Shown here: positions 1 through 7,607 of the stretch, in pieces
Numbering within the stretch: position 1 is the stretch's first letter
How the letters are laid out: every line of letters starts with the position of its first letter
Source: Gemmatimonadota bacterium
Lineage (GTDB): Bacteria; Gemmatimonadota; Gemmatimonadetes; Gemmatimonadales; GWC2-71-9
DNA length: 64,000 bases
Assembly (NCBI GenBank): GCA_029863245.1
Contig: JAOTVV010000004.1
Location: forward strand, 62,001 to 126,000
Direction: 5' to 3'
Position numbers and translations under genes: made by a program
The notes under the pieces: model-generated
Seen by the model: the letters and a program-made list of their open reading frames with translations, nothing else
What the model was told of the DNA's origin: nothing
The model's database searches: none

Positions 1-1554
1 CCCCGAGGAGAGCTTCAGGAAGATGAAGGTCAGGAAGGGCGGCATGACATACAGCATCATTTTCGCCTGCGGGTTGGGCGGCACGCCCATCTGGCCAAGC
101 TTCGACACCGCGAACATCGACAAGCCCATGACGACCGGAATGATGTAGAGGGGGTCGGCGCGGGAGAGATCCGGCAGCCACAGGAACGGTACCCCTCGGA
201 ACTCGATCGTCTCGCGGAACACGAAGAACAGGGCAAACAGGACCGGCATCGGAATGAGCATGGGCAGGCAGCCGCCTACCGGGTTCACGCCATGTTCCTT
301 GTACAGCTTCATGGTCTCCTGCTGCACCTTCTGCGGGTCTTGTTTGTACCGCTCCTGGACCGCCTTCACCTCCGGCTGGATGGCCTGCATTGCCGTACTC
401 GACCGCATGGCCTTTTGGTTGAGCGGCCAGAGCAACACCCGCACAGCCATACCGAAGAGGATCAACACCCAGCCGTACGCCATGTTCAGGTTCTCGTGCA
501 TCCACAGCAGGACGACGACGATCATATTGGCGAACGGCTGAATGATCGGTCGGAAAACCCAGCCGTAGGGGTTGATATCCTCGAAGTCGTGCCCGATGCG
601 CGCGAGGCGCCGGTATTCCTGCGGGCCTACATAGACCGAGAAGCTGAAGCTGCCAGCCGGCGACGGGATGGACGTCACGACGTCGACCCTCGTCGCGGTC
701 TTCCCCTCCCGGGTCCCTCCTACCACCAGGGCACCCCCGAGCTTGGGTTGGCCCTCGCCAATGGTCAGCACGTTCGCCACGAAGTACTTCGACTTGATCG
801 CCAGCCACTCGAACGGGCCATCGAGCGTCTGCGTCTCACCCGGATCCAGCGAGCTGAACTTCAGCCGCTCGGTGCGGCCGGCCTTCGACACGACCGCATA
901 GGACCGAGCGTCGTCCGTGCTGTCGGCCTCGACGAGGGCAATGCGCGGCCCGAGGGCCACCAGCACCAGCCCGCCGGTCGGCAGACCCAGGATCCTCCCT
1001 TGGACGTCGAACAGGTAGTGGTCCGGCCGGAACGTGTAGGTCAACTCGACCGTCACCGCTCCGCGCCGCCCCACGAAGTCCAGTGCCGCTCCGGCTTCCT
1101 CGACCGAGAGGCGCAGGGTGGACGGCTCCAAGCTCCAGTCAGCGAGCCGCAGTGTATCGCTCCCGATCACGAACTCGTAGTCCAAGAACCGTGAATCACC
1201 CGGAATGATCGACGCGGTTCCGCTGTCACCGGCGGCGAACGTGCGATAGTCCCTGAGGCGCGCGCCGACGAGGCGGCCGCCTCGGGTGGAGAACCGGAAC
1301 TCGTAGAGCGGCGACTCCACCACGACCTCCGCAGCCGCGGCCGGGGCCGGCACGTCGTCCGCAGCGACGATCGGAGCTGGCAAAACCGGCACGGCAACCG
1401 TCTCGGCGGGCACGGCCTGGGTGGTCTCCGCCGGCACGGCAGAGTCCGATCCCGCCGACGTAGCCGGTGGGGGTCGCTCGGGCGGAAAGAGGATCGATGG
1501 CAGCACGGCGATGATCAACATCAAGCCGATGGCCAAGAGCGTGCGGCGATCCAT
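1..1554 (-). CDS. yidC: Membrane protein insertase YidC (3' end outside window)
   Basis: YidC (Oxa1/Alb3 family) inserts and folds inner-membrane proteins, alone or with SecYEG. The gene runs off the left edge, so 518 residues from the start are visible and only the C-terminus is missing. An N-terminal membrane anchor (about residues 4-22) is followed by a Pro/Ala-rich linker, the periplasmic beta domain (about 75-330) and the insertase core; RVLLWPL carries the arginine expected in the hydrophilic groove. The ATG lies ten bases after the yidD stop, making this the last visible member of rpmH-rnpA-yidD-yidC. The family call is firm. Confidence 0.97.
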   Translation of the reverse strand, partial: MDRRTLLAIGLMLIIAVLPSILFPPERPPPATSAGSDSAVPAETTQAVPAETVAVPVLPAPIVAADDVPAPAAAAEVVVESPLYEFRFSTRGGRLVGARLRDYRTFAAGDSGTASIIPGDSRFLDYEFVIGSDTLRLADWSLEPSTLRLSVEEAGAALDFVGRRGAVTVELTYTFRPDHYLFDVQGRILGLPTGGLVLVALGPRIALVEADSTDDARSYAVVSKAGRTERLKFSSLDPGETQTLDGPFEWLAIKSKYFVANVLTIGEGQPKLGGALVVGGTREGKTATRVDVVTSIPSPAGSFSFSVYVGPQEYRRLARIGHDFEDINPYGWVFRPIIQPFANMIVVVLLWMHENLNMAYGWVLILFGMAVRVLLWPLNQKAMRSSTAMQAIQPEVKAVQERYKQDPQKVQQETMKLYKEHGVNPVGGCLPMLIPMPVLFALFFVFRETIEFRGVPFLWLPDLSRADPLYIIPVVMGLSMFAVSKLGQMGVPPNPQAKMMLYVMPPFLTFIFLKLSSG

Positions 1555-1564
1555 CAGCAATCAG

Positions 1565-1783
1565 TCACGGGACCGGGTCGAATCCGCCCGAGTTGAAGGG
1601 ATGGCACCGAAGGATGCGCCGTAACCCCAGCCACACCCCGCGGAGCAGCCCGTACCGCTGCACCGCCTGCAGCGCATACATCGAACACGTCGGCGAATAC
1701 CGGCACGGTGATGGGAATGGCGAGGCCACGATCTGGTAGCCGCGGATCAATGCGACCGCCGCCCGCTTGGGCCAGTCGGTCAC
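1565..1783 (-). CDS. yidD: Membrane protein insertion efficiency factor YidD
   Basis: YidD is a small membrane-associated protein that assists YidC-dependent insertion. The 72-residue product has the whole family signature: [11 protein letters not shown] in the middle and [14 protein letters not shown] at the C-terminus. The chosen GTG start overlaps the rnpA stop (GTGA), so the two are translationally coupled; the same frame stays open far upstream, but that part lies inside rnpA and has no family similarity. Length and place between rnpA and yidC are the usual ones. Biochemical function in the family is still only partly defined. Confidence 0.93.
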   Translation of the reverse strand: MTDWPKRAAVALIRGYQIVASPFPSPCRYSPTCSMYALQAVQRYGLLRGVWLGLRRILRCHPFNSGGFDPVP

Positions 1784-2124
1784 TCGGAGAGCGAACGCGC
1801 CCACGACTCCAAATCCTCGGTTAGCTCTGAAAAGGAGGCCCGATACCCGTCGGCGCGGGAGCGGATGACCACGTCGGTGGGCCCCAGGGCGGTGAGCACC
1901 CGTCGCCGTAGGATCTCTCGCAATCGGCGTCGCAGGCGGTTGCGGGAAACGACGGTTTGGCCGAAGAGCGGCACCACGAGGCCGAACCGTGGATGCCCAG
2001 AGGTGTTGCCTTGCCACGAAATGTCCAGTCGCGGGGTACGACGGCGGCGACCATGCCGTTGAACCGCCGCCATGTCTGATGTGCGCGTCAGGCGCCAGGT
2101 CCGAGGGATTCCCTCGGACCTCAA
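1780..2124 (-). CDS. rnpA: Ribonuclease P protein component
   Basis: RnpA is the protein subunit of RNase P; it binds the catalytic RNA (gene at about 7.4 kb here) and helps mature tRNA 5' ends. The 114-residue basic protein holds the RNA-binding RNR helix as [15 protein letters not shown] (about residues 60-74) and the typical early WRLTR strand. The start must be TTG overlapping the rpmH stop (TTGA): the next in-frame ATG would remove the conserved RLTR region. It is sandwiched between rpmH and yidD with overlaps on both sides, so all three are likely made from one mRNA. Confidence 0.92.
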   Translation of the reverse strand: MRSEGIPRTWRLTRTSDMAAVQRHGRRRRTPRLDISWQGNTSGHPRFGLVVPLFGQTVVSRNRLRRRLREILRRRVLTALGPTDVVIRSRADGYRASFSELTEDLESWARSLSE

Positions 2125-2282
2125 CGCCCTCCGTGCTTGGACGGCGGCGACACTGCGAGGCGCTTGCGGCCCTTTTTGCGCCGTCGGCTGAGCACCGCAC
2201 GTCCCCAGCGGGTGCTCATCCGTGCCCGGAATCCGTGCTTGTTGACTCGCCGCCGGTTGCTCGGCTGATATGTTCTCTTCAT
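2121..2282 (-). CDS. rpmH: 50S ribosomal protein L34
   Basis: L34 is a small basic protein of the large ribosomal subunit. The 53-residue product begins [19 protein letters not shown] and continues with the canonical [22 protein letters not shown]; family members are usually 44-50 residues, so a short SPPSKHGGR tail is extra. It heads the minus-strand operon rpmH-rnpA-yidD-yidC and diverges from dnaA, the classical arrangement next to a bacterial origin. Its TGA stop overlaps the TTG start of rnpA. The gene is short but unmistakable. Confidence 0.96.
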   Translation of the reverse strand: MKRTYQPSNRRRVNKHGFRARMSTRWGRAVLSRRRKKGRKRLAVSPPSKHGGR

Positions 2283-2349
2283 AGCGTCAAAAGTCTCTCT
2301 CGAGCGGGCCGTAAGCTAGCTGCCCACCCGCAAGAGGGTCAAGGTTGAC

Positions 2350-2358
2350 TTTTCCACA
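2350..2358 (+). promoter_or_regulatory. Consensus DnaA box in the rpmH-dnaA divergent region
   Basis: TTTTCCACA matches the DnaA-box consensus TTWTNCACA at every position and lies 60 bases before dnaA, between the divergent rpmH and dnaA genes. Such a box could serve dnaA autoregulation or belong to a bipartite origin. A 6-bp inverted repeat (CGGTAG at 2374-2379, CTACCG at 2393-2398) follows it. A single match is weak evidence on its own; the position is what makes it credible. Confidence 0.5.
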
Positions 2359-2417
2359 TTGGGGAGATAGCATCGGTAGCCCTTTCGAACCCCTACCGTA
2401 GTGTCCGCCTAGAATTG

Positions 2418-3797
2418 ATGGAGTTTTCAGCGCAACAAGCGTGGGCTCGCCTCCTCGATGCGGCCCGCACCGAGCTACCGGACCCGACAGTTCGCACCTG
2501 GTTGGATCCGCTCGAACCCATCGCCCTGGAAGAGGGGCGGCTGCTCATGGCCGCCCCCGATCAATTCGCCGTCGAGTGGAATCAGTCGAAGCATGCCGGC
2601 CTCTTGGCTCGGCTGGCTGAAGCCATCGTCGGGTCGAAGCTGGACGTGGTCTTTCAGGTCCAGGAAGAGCGGGCGCGACGGCCGCAGATGGACTTCTTCG
2701 TCTCCCCGCCGACGGAGGACGGCCCGTCCCGCGGTGGTAACACCCGGCCGCTCAACGAGCGGTATTCATTTCGGACTTTTGTTATCGGCAAATCGAACGA
2801 GTTGGCTGCCGCTGCCGCCCACGCCGTCGCGGAGGCGCCCGGGAAAACCTATAATCCGTTGTTTATCTACGGTGCCACCGGGCTCGGGAAGACCCACCTC
2901 ATGCAGGCCATCGCACACGCCGTGCTCGAGCGTGATCGCGAGAGCCGCGTCGTCTACATGGGCGCCGAGCAGTTCATCAACGAGGTCATCGAGAGTATTC
3001 ATAGCCGCACCATGGCGGATTTCCGCCGGCGCTATCGGGAAGCGGTCGACATCTTCCTCGTGGACGACGTGCACTTCCTGGAAGGCAAGGAGATGACCCA
3101 GGAGGAGTTCTTTCACACGTTCAACGCGCTCCACGAGGCCCAAAAGCAAATCGTCCTGACGTCAGACCGTCCGCCAAAGGAGATGCCCGGGCTGGAATCC
3201 CGGTTGGTCAGTCGGTTCGAGTGGGGGATGGTGGCCGACATCGGGCAACCCGACCTCGAGCACCGGATCGCGATTCTTCGCAAGAAGGCCGAGCAAGACC
3301 ACCTCGAACTCACCATCCCGGATGACGTGCTGCGGTTCATCGCCGAACACATTCGGAGCTCGGTTCGGGAGCTGGAAGGCTGCATCATCAAGCTCCTGCT
3401 CTACGCCTCACTGCGGCACCGCGAGGTCTCGATCGAGCTGGCTCGCGAGGCCCTGGCCGACAAGATCCGGCAGGCCGCCGGCACGGAGTCTGCCCGGACG
3501 GCGCCACCGAGCGTCGATCGGGTCCAAGAAGTCGTGGCCCGGCGGTGGGGGGTCACCCCGGAAGGCCTGCGCTCGAAAGCGCGGACCAAGAGCCTCACCG
3601 TTCCACGGCAAGTGGCGATGTATCTCGCCCGGGAGCTACTTGGGATGCAACTCGTCGAAATCGGCCAGGCGTTCGGCGGGCGAGATCACTCGACGGTCAT
3701 TCACAGTGTCGACAAGGTCCAGCGCACGATGGCGGCGGACCGGAAGTTTCGCGACAGGGTGGAGCACGCGAAGCACGAGGTTGCCTCGGTGGCGTGA
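2418..3797 (+). CDS. dnaA: Chromosomal replication initiator protein DnaA
   Basis: DnaA binds DnaA boxes at the origin, forms an ATP-dependent filament, melts the DNA and loads the replicative helicase. The 459-residue protein has domain I (about 1-85), a short linker, the AAA+ core with Walker A GATGLGKT (about 152-159) and Walker B IFLVDDVHFL (about 212-221), and a C-terminal domain IV with the DNA-recognition signature GRDHSTVIHSVDKV. ATG at 2418 is preferred over an adjacent in-frame TTG at 2415. It is followed by the candidate origin and dnaN, as in most bacteria. No strong ribosome-binding site is visible. Confidence 0.98.
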   Translation: MEFSAQQAWARLLDAARTELPDPTVRTWLDPLEPIALEEGRLLMAAPDQFAVEWNQSKHAGLLARLAEAIVGSKLDVVFQVQEERARRPQMDFFVSPPTEDGPSRGGNTRPLNERYSFRTFVIGKSNELAAAAAHAVAEAPGKTYNPLFIYGATGLGKTHLMQAIAHAVLERDRESRVVYMGAEQFINEVIESIHSRTMADFRRRYREAVDIFLVDDVHFLEGKEMTQEEFFHTFNALHEAQKQIVLTSDRPPKEMPGLESRLVSRFEWGMVADIGQPDLEHRIAILRKKAEQDHLELTIPDDVLRFIAEHIRSSVRELEGCIIKLLLYASLRHREVSIELAREALADKIRQAAGTESARTAPPSVDRVQEVVARRWGVTPEGLRSKARTKSLTVPRQVAMYLARELLGMQLVEIGQAFGGRDHSTVIHSVDKVQRTMAADRKFRDRVEHAKHEVASVA

Positions 3798-4036
3798 CCG
3801 GGGGACTAGTGGACAACCGTGTGGAGGCTGGGGACGGATTCTGGACTCAGGCGCGATTCCAACGGAGTGTCCACACGGCATCCCCGGTGATTCACAGGGC
3901 CCGAAAGAGGGAAACCACAGAGGTGAAAGGGGTTGTGGAAGTCATCAAGGTTTCCATACGCTCTACTAGCACTACTAGATAGTACATACTAACGTAACTA
4001 GTAGTATTTCTTTTCCACGCTTGCTGGGGTTGGGGC
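3798..4036. other. Candidate origin of replication (oriC) between dnaA and dnaN
   Basis: This 239-base spacer contains a group of DnaA-box-like words with one or two mismatches to TTWTNCACA, for example TGATTCACA at 3888-3896 and TTTTCCACG at 4011-4019, plus further TGTGGA/TCCACA cores between 3830 and 3942. They are followed by a clearly AT-richer block (about 3955-4012) that could be the unwinding element. That block holds the heptamer CTACTAG twice in direct orientation (3963-3969, 3972-3978) and once inverted (3998-4004), giving TAG triplets resembling DnaA-trios. The dnaA-dnaN context is the main support; strand-opening was not demonstrated. Confidence 0.65.
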
Positions 4037-5146
4037 ATGAAGTTCACGATCACACGGGAGCGGTTGCACGAAGCTTTAGTCGCCGTGGCGGCGAGCGTCC
4101 CGACTAAGACGACGCTTCCAGTGTTGGCGAACATCCTGATAGAGGCGAAGGCCGACGGTGTTCGCATCTCCGGGACGGATCTGGACATCGCAGTGAGCAC
4201 CGTGGTGCCGGCCGAGGTCGACGGGGAAGGCGCCGTCACCGTACCGGCCAAGAAGCTGCTCGAGATCGTCCGGGAGTTGCCAAGTGCAGCGATACGCCTC
4301 GCCGCCTCAGGAGAGCAACGTGTCGATCTCGAATGCGGGCGGTCAAGGTTCCGTCTCCTCGGCATCCCTCGGGAGGAATTCCCCAACTTCCCGCCGGTGA
4401 GCTTCAAGGAGAGTTGGTCGGTCTCCTCGGGTGACCTGCAAAAACTCATCAAGCACGTGAGTTTCGCGTCGTCGACGGAGGAAAGCCGCCCCATCCTGAA
4501 CGGCGTGCTGTGGGAACTCCGCAAGGACGTGATGCGGATGGTTGCGACGAACGGGCACCGGCTCGCGAGGATGGATGTGCCCGTGGCCGGATCGGCCCAG
4601 GCAGCCGATCTGATCGTGCCGCCCAAGGCGTTGGACCAGGTGGGGAGGCTCTTTGGGCCAGCAGACGAGGTGGAGATCGCCAAGAGCGACAACCATCTCG
4701 GGTTCCGGACCGGATCGACGGTCGTCTTCACTCGCCTTATCGAGGGGCCGTACCCGAACTACGATCAGGTCATTCCCAAGGAGAACGACCGGGCGTGCAC
4801 CGTCGAAAAGGACGCCTTGGCGAGTGCGCTTCGCCGAGTCGGTGTCGTGGCGAGCGACCAAACCCACCGGGTCCGCCTGCAGTTCAGTGGCGGCACCCTC
4901 AAGCTCAGCGTCAGCACGCCCGATTTGGGAGAAGCCCAAGACGAGATCGCGGTGACCTTCGACGGAGATCCACTCGAAATCGGGTTTAACGCGAACTACC
5001 TGTTGGAGGTTCTGAAGTACATGCCGACCGGCGAGGTTCGGCTGACCTTCAAAGCCCCGGAACGGGCGGCCACGGTCGAGCCCGTGGGGTGGGACGACCC
5101 GGCAGCCTACCTCTGTCTGGTGATGCCGTTGCGCCTGGTGGACTGA
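4037..5146 (+). CDS. dnaN: DNA polymerase III sliding clamp (beta subunit)
   Basis: DnaN forms the ring-shaped clamp that tethers the replicative polymerase to DNA. The 369-residue length and three-repeat architecture match the family: it begins MKFTITRERLHEAL, contains RPILNGVLWEL in the second repeat and ends with MPLRLVD, the usual MPMRL-type C-terminus that helps form the client-binding pocket. A purine-rich GGGGTTGGGG precedes the ATG. It follows the candidate oriC, so dnaA and dnaN flank the origin. No oddities were seen. Confidence 0.98.
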   Translation: MKFTITRERLHEALVAVAASVPTKTTLPVLANILIEAKADGVRISGTDLDIAVSTVVPAEVDGEGAVTVPAKKLLEIVRELPSAAIRLAASGEQRVDLECGRSRFRLLGIPREEFPNFPPVSFKESWSVSSGDLQKLIKHVSFASSTEESRPILNGVLWELRKDVMRMVATNGHRLARMDVPVAGSAQAADLIVPPKALDQVGRLFGPADEVEIAKSDNHLGFRTGSTVVFTRLIEGPYPNYDQVIPKENDRACTVEKDALASALRRVGVVASDQTHRVRLQFSGGTLKLSVSTPDLGEAQDEIAVTFDGDPLEIGFNANYLLEVLKYMPTGEVRLTFKAPERAATVEPVGWDDPAAYLCLVMPLRLVD

Positions 5147-5155
5147 ACGGTGTTC

Positions 5156-5182
5156 CCCCGCCCGCGGGAGCCGCGGACGGGG
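5156..5182. terminator. GC-rich hairpin between convergent genes, likely bidirectional terminator
   Basis: CCCCG-C-CCGCGG (5156-5167) can pair with CCGCGG-A-CGGGG (5171-5182) across a three-base loop, leaving a single mismatch. It sits in the 40-base gap between dnaN and the convergent outer-membrane gene. There is no T tract, so this is not a classical intrinsic terminator, but stem strength and position suggest a transcription barrier for both strands. Confidence 0.45.
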
Positions 5183-5186
5183 TGAT

Positions 5187-6026
5187 CTAGAACTGCCGAC
5201 TCGAGACGCCGGTCAGGCTCATGTGCTCGAGCCGTGTCACGCCGGATCCCGCGGGACCCGACCCGAGCAGAACTCCTCGATCCTTGCCGCCCACTACGAG
5301 TCCCACGGCCCATTGCCGCATCCGCATATCCCCGTTCAGATCGACCGTACTCATGGCGGCGAACGGCAGCGACCCACCCAGCGAGAGTCGTATGCCTCCC
5401 CGGTACGCCATGTCGAAACCCGACGCTGCCAAGCGCTCGGCTGCGACCACCTCGGCGCCGAGTTGGAGGTGCGAGGCGAGAGCGCTCACATTCACGGCGA
5501 GAATGCCGGTCAATGGCTGTTTGACGTCCCGAGGCGTTGGTCGCCCGATGTTCTGCAACACGGCGGCGAGGTCCACCGGAAGCATGGCGGGCCGGTAGCG
5601 AACCCCGAGATCGATGCCGCGGTGCGACACGTCCTCTACCGCGCTTCCCCGGTAGAAGCTCATCGCGGCGCCCAGAGAGCCCCGGCGAAACGGCACCGCC
5701 AACCCGAAACGCAGGGCCCCGGTATTGGGATCGATCTCGAAGCGGTCCCGCTGATAGCCCACCGAGATTCCGCGGGAGTTGAGGCCCAGCGTCCACTGCG
5801 CGAGGCGTAACCCCTCGCCCACGGGGCGTTCGAGTACGAACTCCGCCATGACCGACGCGTCGACGACGGTCGCGAGGCCAGCGGGATTGACCCACAGGGC
5901 GCGAACCTCGTTGGCCGATGCGGCCAGCAGATAGTCCGCCGAGCGCGACCGCACGGACTGAGCGGTCGCGCTCTGAACGGGAAGCACCGCGGCGGCGACG
6001 GTCGCGACAACGAGTCGGCGTAGCAA
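5187..6026 (-). CDS. Predicted outer-membrane beta-barrel protein, function unknown
   Basis: A 279-residue protein with a signal peptide (about residues 1-22, ending SATAQS) followed by alternating hydrophobic/polar strands typical of an outer-membrane barrel. Near the mature N-terminus is RALWVNPAGLA; an NPAGL-type element is seen in FadL-like and PorV/PorQ-like barrels, which are otherwise diverse in role. It lies four bases after the lipoprotein gene and probably shares its transcript, suggesting an envelope-related pair. The barrel call is inferred from sequence pattern; no specific substrate can be named. A PorV-like component of a secretion pathway is one alternative. Confidence 0.55.
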   Translation of the reverse strand: MLRRLVVATVAAAVLPVQSATAQSVRSRSADYLLAASANEVRALWVNPAGLATVVDASVMAEFVLERPVGEGLRLAQWTLGLNSRGISVGYQRDRFEIDPNTGALRFGLAVPFRRGSLGAAMSFYRGSAVEDVSHRGIDLGVRYRPAMLPVDLAAVLQNIGRPTPRDVKQPLTGILAVNVSALASHLQLGAEVVAAERLAASGFDMAYRGGIRLSLGGSLPFAAMSTVDLNGDMRMRQWAVGLVVGGKDRGVLLGSGPAGSGVTRLEHMSLTGVSSRQF

Positions 6027-6030
6027 CCGA

Positions 6031-6897
6031 CTACCGAACGACTCGTACGGTGTCGTGCCGGATCTGCGTCACGGGAATCATCGCGCCCATCGCGGCGACC
6101 GTGGCGACCAGGTTCGACGTGTCGGCCGTGGCGCCACCGAGATAGCGTCCGTCCTGCGCGAGATACAACAGTGATCGGCGTACGCCCGAGCCGTCGATGC
6201 CGATATCCATGCCACTCTGCGACCCGCCGCCGGAGACGGTATAGTCGGCCACCGCGGCGACCTCGAGCGCCTGAGTACCGTTGCGCGTGAGCCAGTCGCG
6301 CGCTTCGAAAGACGTCGTCGTCTCGACGCCAAGGTCCAGCCCGCCGCTCTGCGTCGTGGTCGAGGCGCTGTCCGACCAGGTCTGTCCCGGAGCCAGGCCC
6401 GCGATGGGAATACGCGGGAAGAACCGTTCCATGGCCGTGTTGAGTTGCTCGGCGAACTGCCCACCCGCCGTGCTACCCTGAAAGGCCAGGATCTCGCCGT
6501 CCGGAGCCAGGATGCCGCGGTAGGTCGTCCCCGCAGCACGCTGGATCTCCTCCTTGGAAATCCCGGCGGCGGGAGGCAGGTCCGACATCTTCGGCGCGGA
6601 GTCGAGCGTGATCGTCAGCTGTGCGGCTCCACCGGTCTGTACGGCCGTGGCGGTGATGTAATACGTGAGGCTGAAGTCCACCGTCTGCACCTGGCCACCG
6701 AAATCCTGCTCGGTGTGACTGTGCGAGGCGATCTCGTACACGGCGGTGAACGGGCCGTAGGTGAAGGTGCTCGGTAGCTCCGGGGCCGCAGCGGTGCGTG
6801 CGGTGGATCCGGAGGCGCTGCATCCCACGACCAGCGCCGTGGCCAGGAGGGCGGCGGCGCCTGCCAGGCGCTGGTGCCAGGGAGTCAGAGATCTCAT
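6031..6897 (-). CDS. Predicted lipoprotein, function unknown
   Basis: A 288-residue protein starting MRSLTPWHQRLAG with a hydrophobic stretch ending in the lipobox LVVGC (Cys at about residue 29), so it should be lipid-anchored in the envelope. The rest is rich in beta-strand-like Thr/Val/Gly segments such as GGAAQLTITLDSA and QALEVAAVADYTV, reminiscent of DUF6263-type secreted proteins, though that match is not certain. Its ATG overlaps the stop of the small upstream gene (ATGA), and it is closely followed by the beta-barrel gene; the three likely form one envelope operon. Confidence 0.6.
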   Translation of the reverse strand: MRSLTPWHQRLAGAAALLATALVVGCSASGSTARTAAAPELPSTFTYGPFTAVYEIASHSHTEQDFGGQVQTVDFSLTYYITATAVQTGGAAQLTITLDSAPKMSDLPPAAGISKEEIQRAAGTTYRGILAPDGEILAFQGSTAGGQFAEQLNTAMERFFPRIPIAGLAPGQTWSDSASTTTQSGGLDLGVETTTSFEARDWLTRNGTQALEVAAVADYTVSGGGSQSGMDIGIDGSGVRRSLLYLAQDGRYLGGATADTSNLVATVAAMGAMIPVTQIRHDTVRVVR

Positions 6898-7139
6898 GTC
6901 GTGGTTCCTTCTCGTTGGAGGAGTTCGTCCTTGGTCCGACCGAAGACGGCGACGACGTGCCCGCCATCCGCGGTCACCTGCAGGAGCTTCCACCCTTTGC
7001 GGGTCAGCTCCGTGCGCCAGGCGATCAACCGCTGCCACCGCTGCTCCGAGGTGCGAAGCACCCGCAACTCCGCGACGTCCTCCCACGCCGGTGGGTAGGG
7101 CCGGTCGGGATCCCCGGGCTTGGGTCGGGCTGGTGGCAT
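6894..7139 (-). CDS. Small conserved-looking hypothetical protein
   Basis: An 81-residue protein (MPPARPKPGDPDRPYPPAWE at the N-terminus) with a compact C-terminal half containing RKGWKLLQV and GHVVAVFGRTKDELLQ. No domain is recognised. It overlaps the downstream lipoprotein start by ATGA, a good sign of real translation coupling. The frame stays open upstream into the RNase P RNA gene, which cannot be coding there, so the internal ATG at 7139 was chosen. Possibly a small cytoplasmic partner of the envelope operon; the role is unknown. Confidence 0.5.
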   Translation of the reverse strand: MPPARPKPGDPDRPYPPAWEDVAELRVLRTSEQRWQRLIAWRTELTRKGWKLLQVTADGGHVVAVFGRTKDELLQREGTTT

Positions 7140-7191
7140 GCGAATGAGGTCCCTGGACGCGGCTTCATACCCGATCGCGGTCGAGTGGTTC

Positions 7192-7560
7192 GGAGTGGCG
7201 GAGCCGTAAGCCGAGTTCTGTTCGACGGCGAACCGCCGGACGGTCATCTCTCTTGGGTGCCGGTCGCCCGACACCTCGTGCGGCCTACCCGCGGCTGGAA
7301 AACGGTCCGGGCCGGACCTCGCCGCCTATTTGGCCTTGCTCCGACTGGGGGTTGCCGTGCCACGCCTGTTGCCAGGCGCGCGGTGGGCTCTTACCCCACC
7401 TTTTCACCCTTACCCGTCTCGCGACGGGCGGTGTCTTTTCTGTGGCCCTGTCCGTCGCCTCTCGGCGCCCAGGCGTTACCTGGCAGTCTGCCCTGTGGAG
7501 CTCGGACTTTCCTCGGCACGCCATAATGGGCGAGCCGCGACCGCCCCGCTCCGCCACCCC
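7192..7560 (-). ncRNA. rnpB: RNase P RNA (bacterial type A-like)
   Basis: This is the catalytic RNA of RNase P. Read on the minus strand, it has the conserved 5' GAGGAAAGTCCGAGCTCC element, the central ACAGAAA core (within GCCACAGAAAAGACACC) and the 3' AGAACTCGGCTTACGGC element. The ends are set by a perfect 10-bp P1 pairing (GTGGCGGAGC at the 5' end with GCTCCGCCAC at the 3' end). The roughly 369-base length fits the class. A TATCTT hexamer lies seven bases before the inferred 5' end. The exact ends are good to a few bases only. Confidence 0.95.
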
Positions 7561-7567
7561 GACCAAT

Positions 7568-7573
7568 AAGATA
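7568..7573 (-). promoter_or_regulatory. Likely -10 element of rnpB
   Basis: TATCTT on the minus strand, seven bases upstream of the 5' end defined by the P1 helix of RNase P RNA. Because that RNA end is structurally fixed, this hexamer is a useful internal calibration of this organism's -10 sequence. No good -35 match was found at 17 bases. Confidence 0.55.
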
Positions 7574-7607
7574 GCGGGCTCTTCCCGAGCCGCTAGCAGG
7601 CGCCACC

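Noticed and set aside
292-1194. 300-codon plus-strand open frame opposite yidC
   Set aside because: Antisense shadow of an unmistakable YidC; high GC creates long frames without stops, and the product has no domain pattern.
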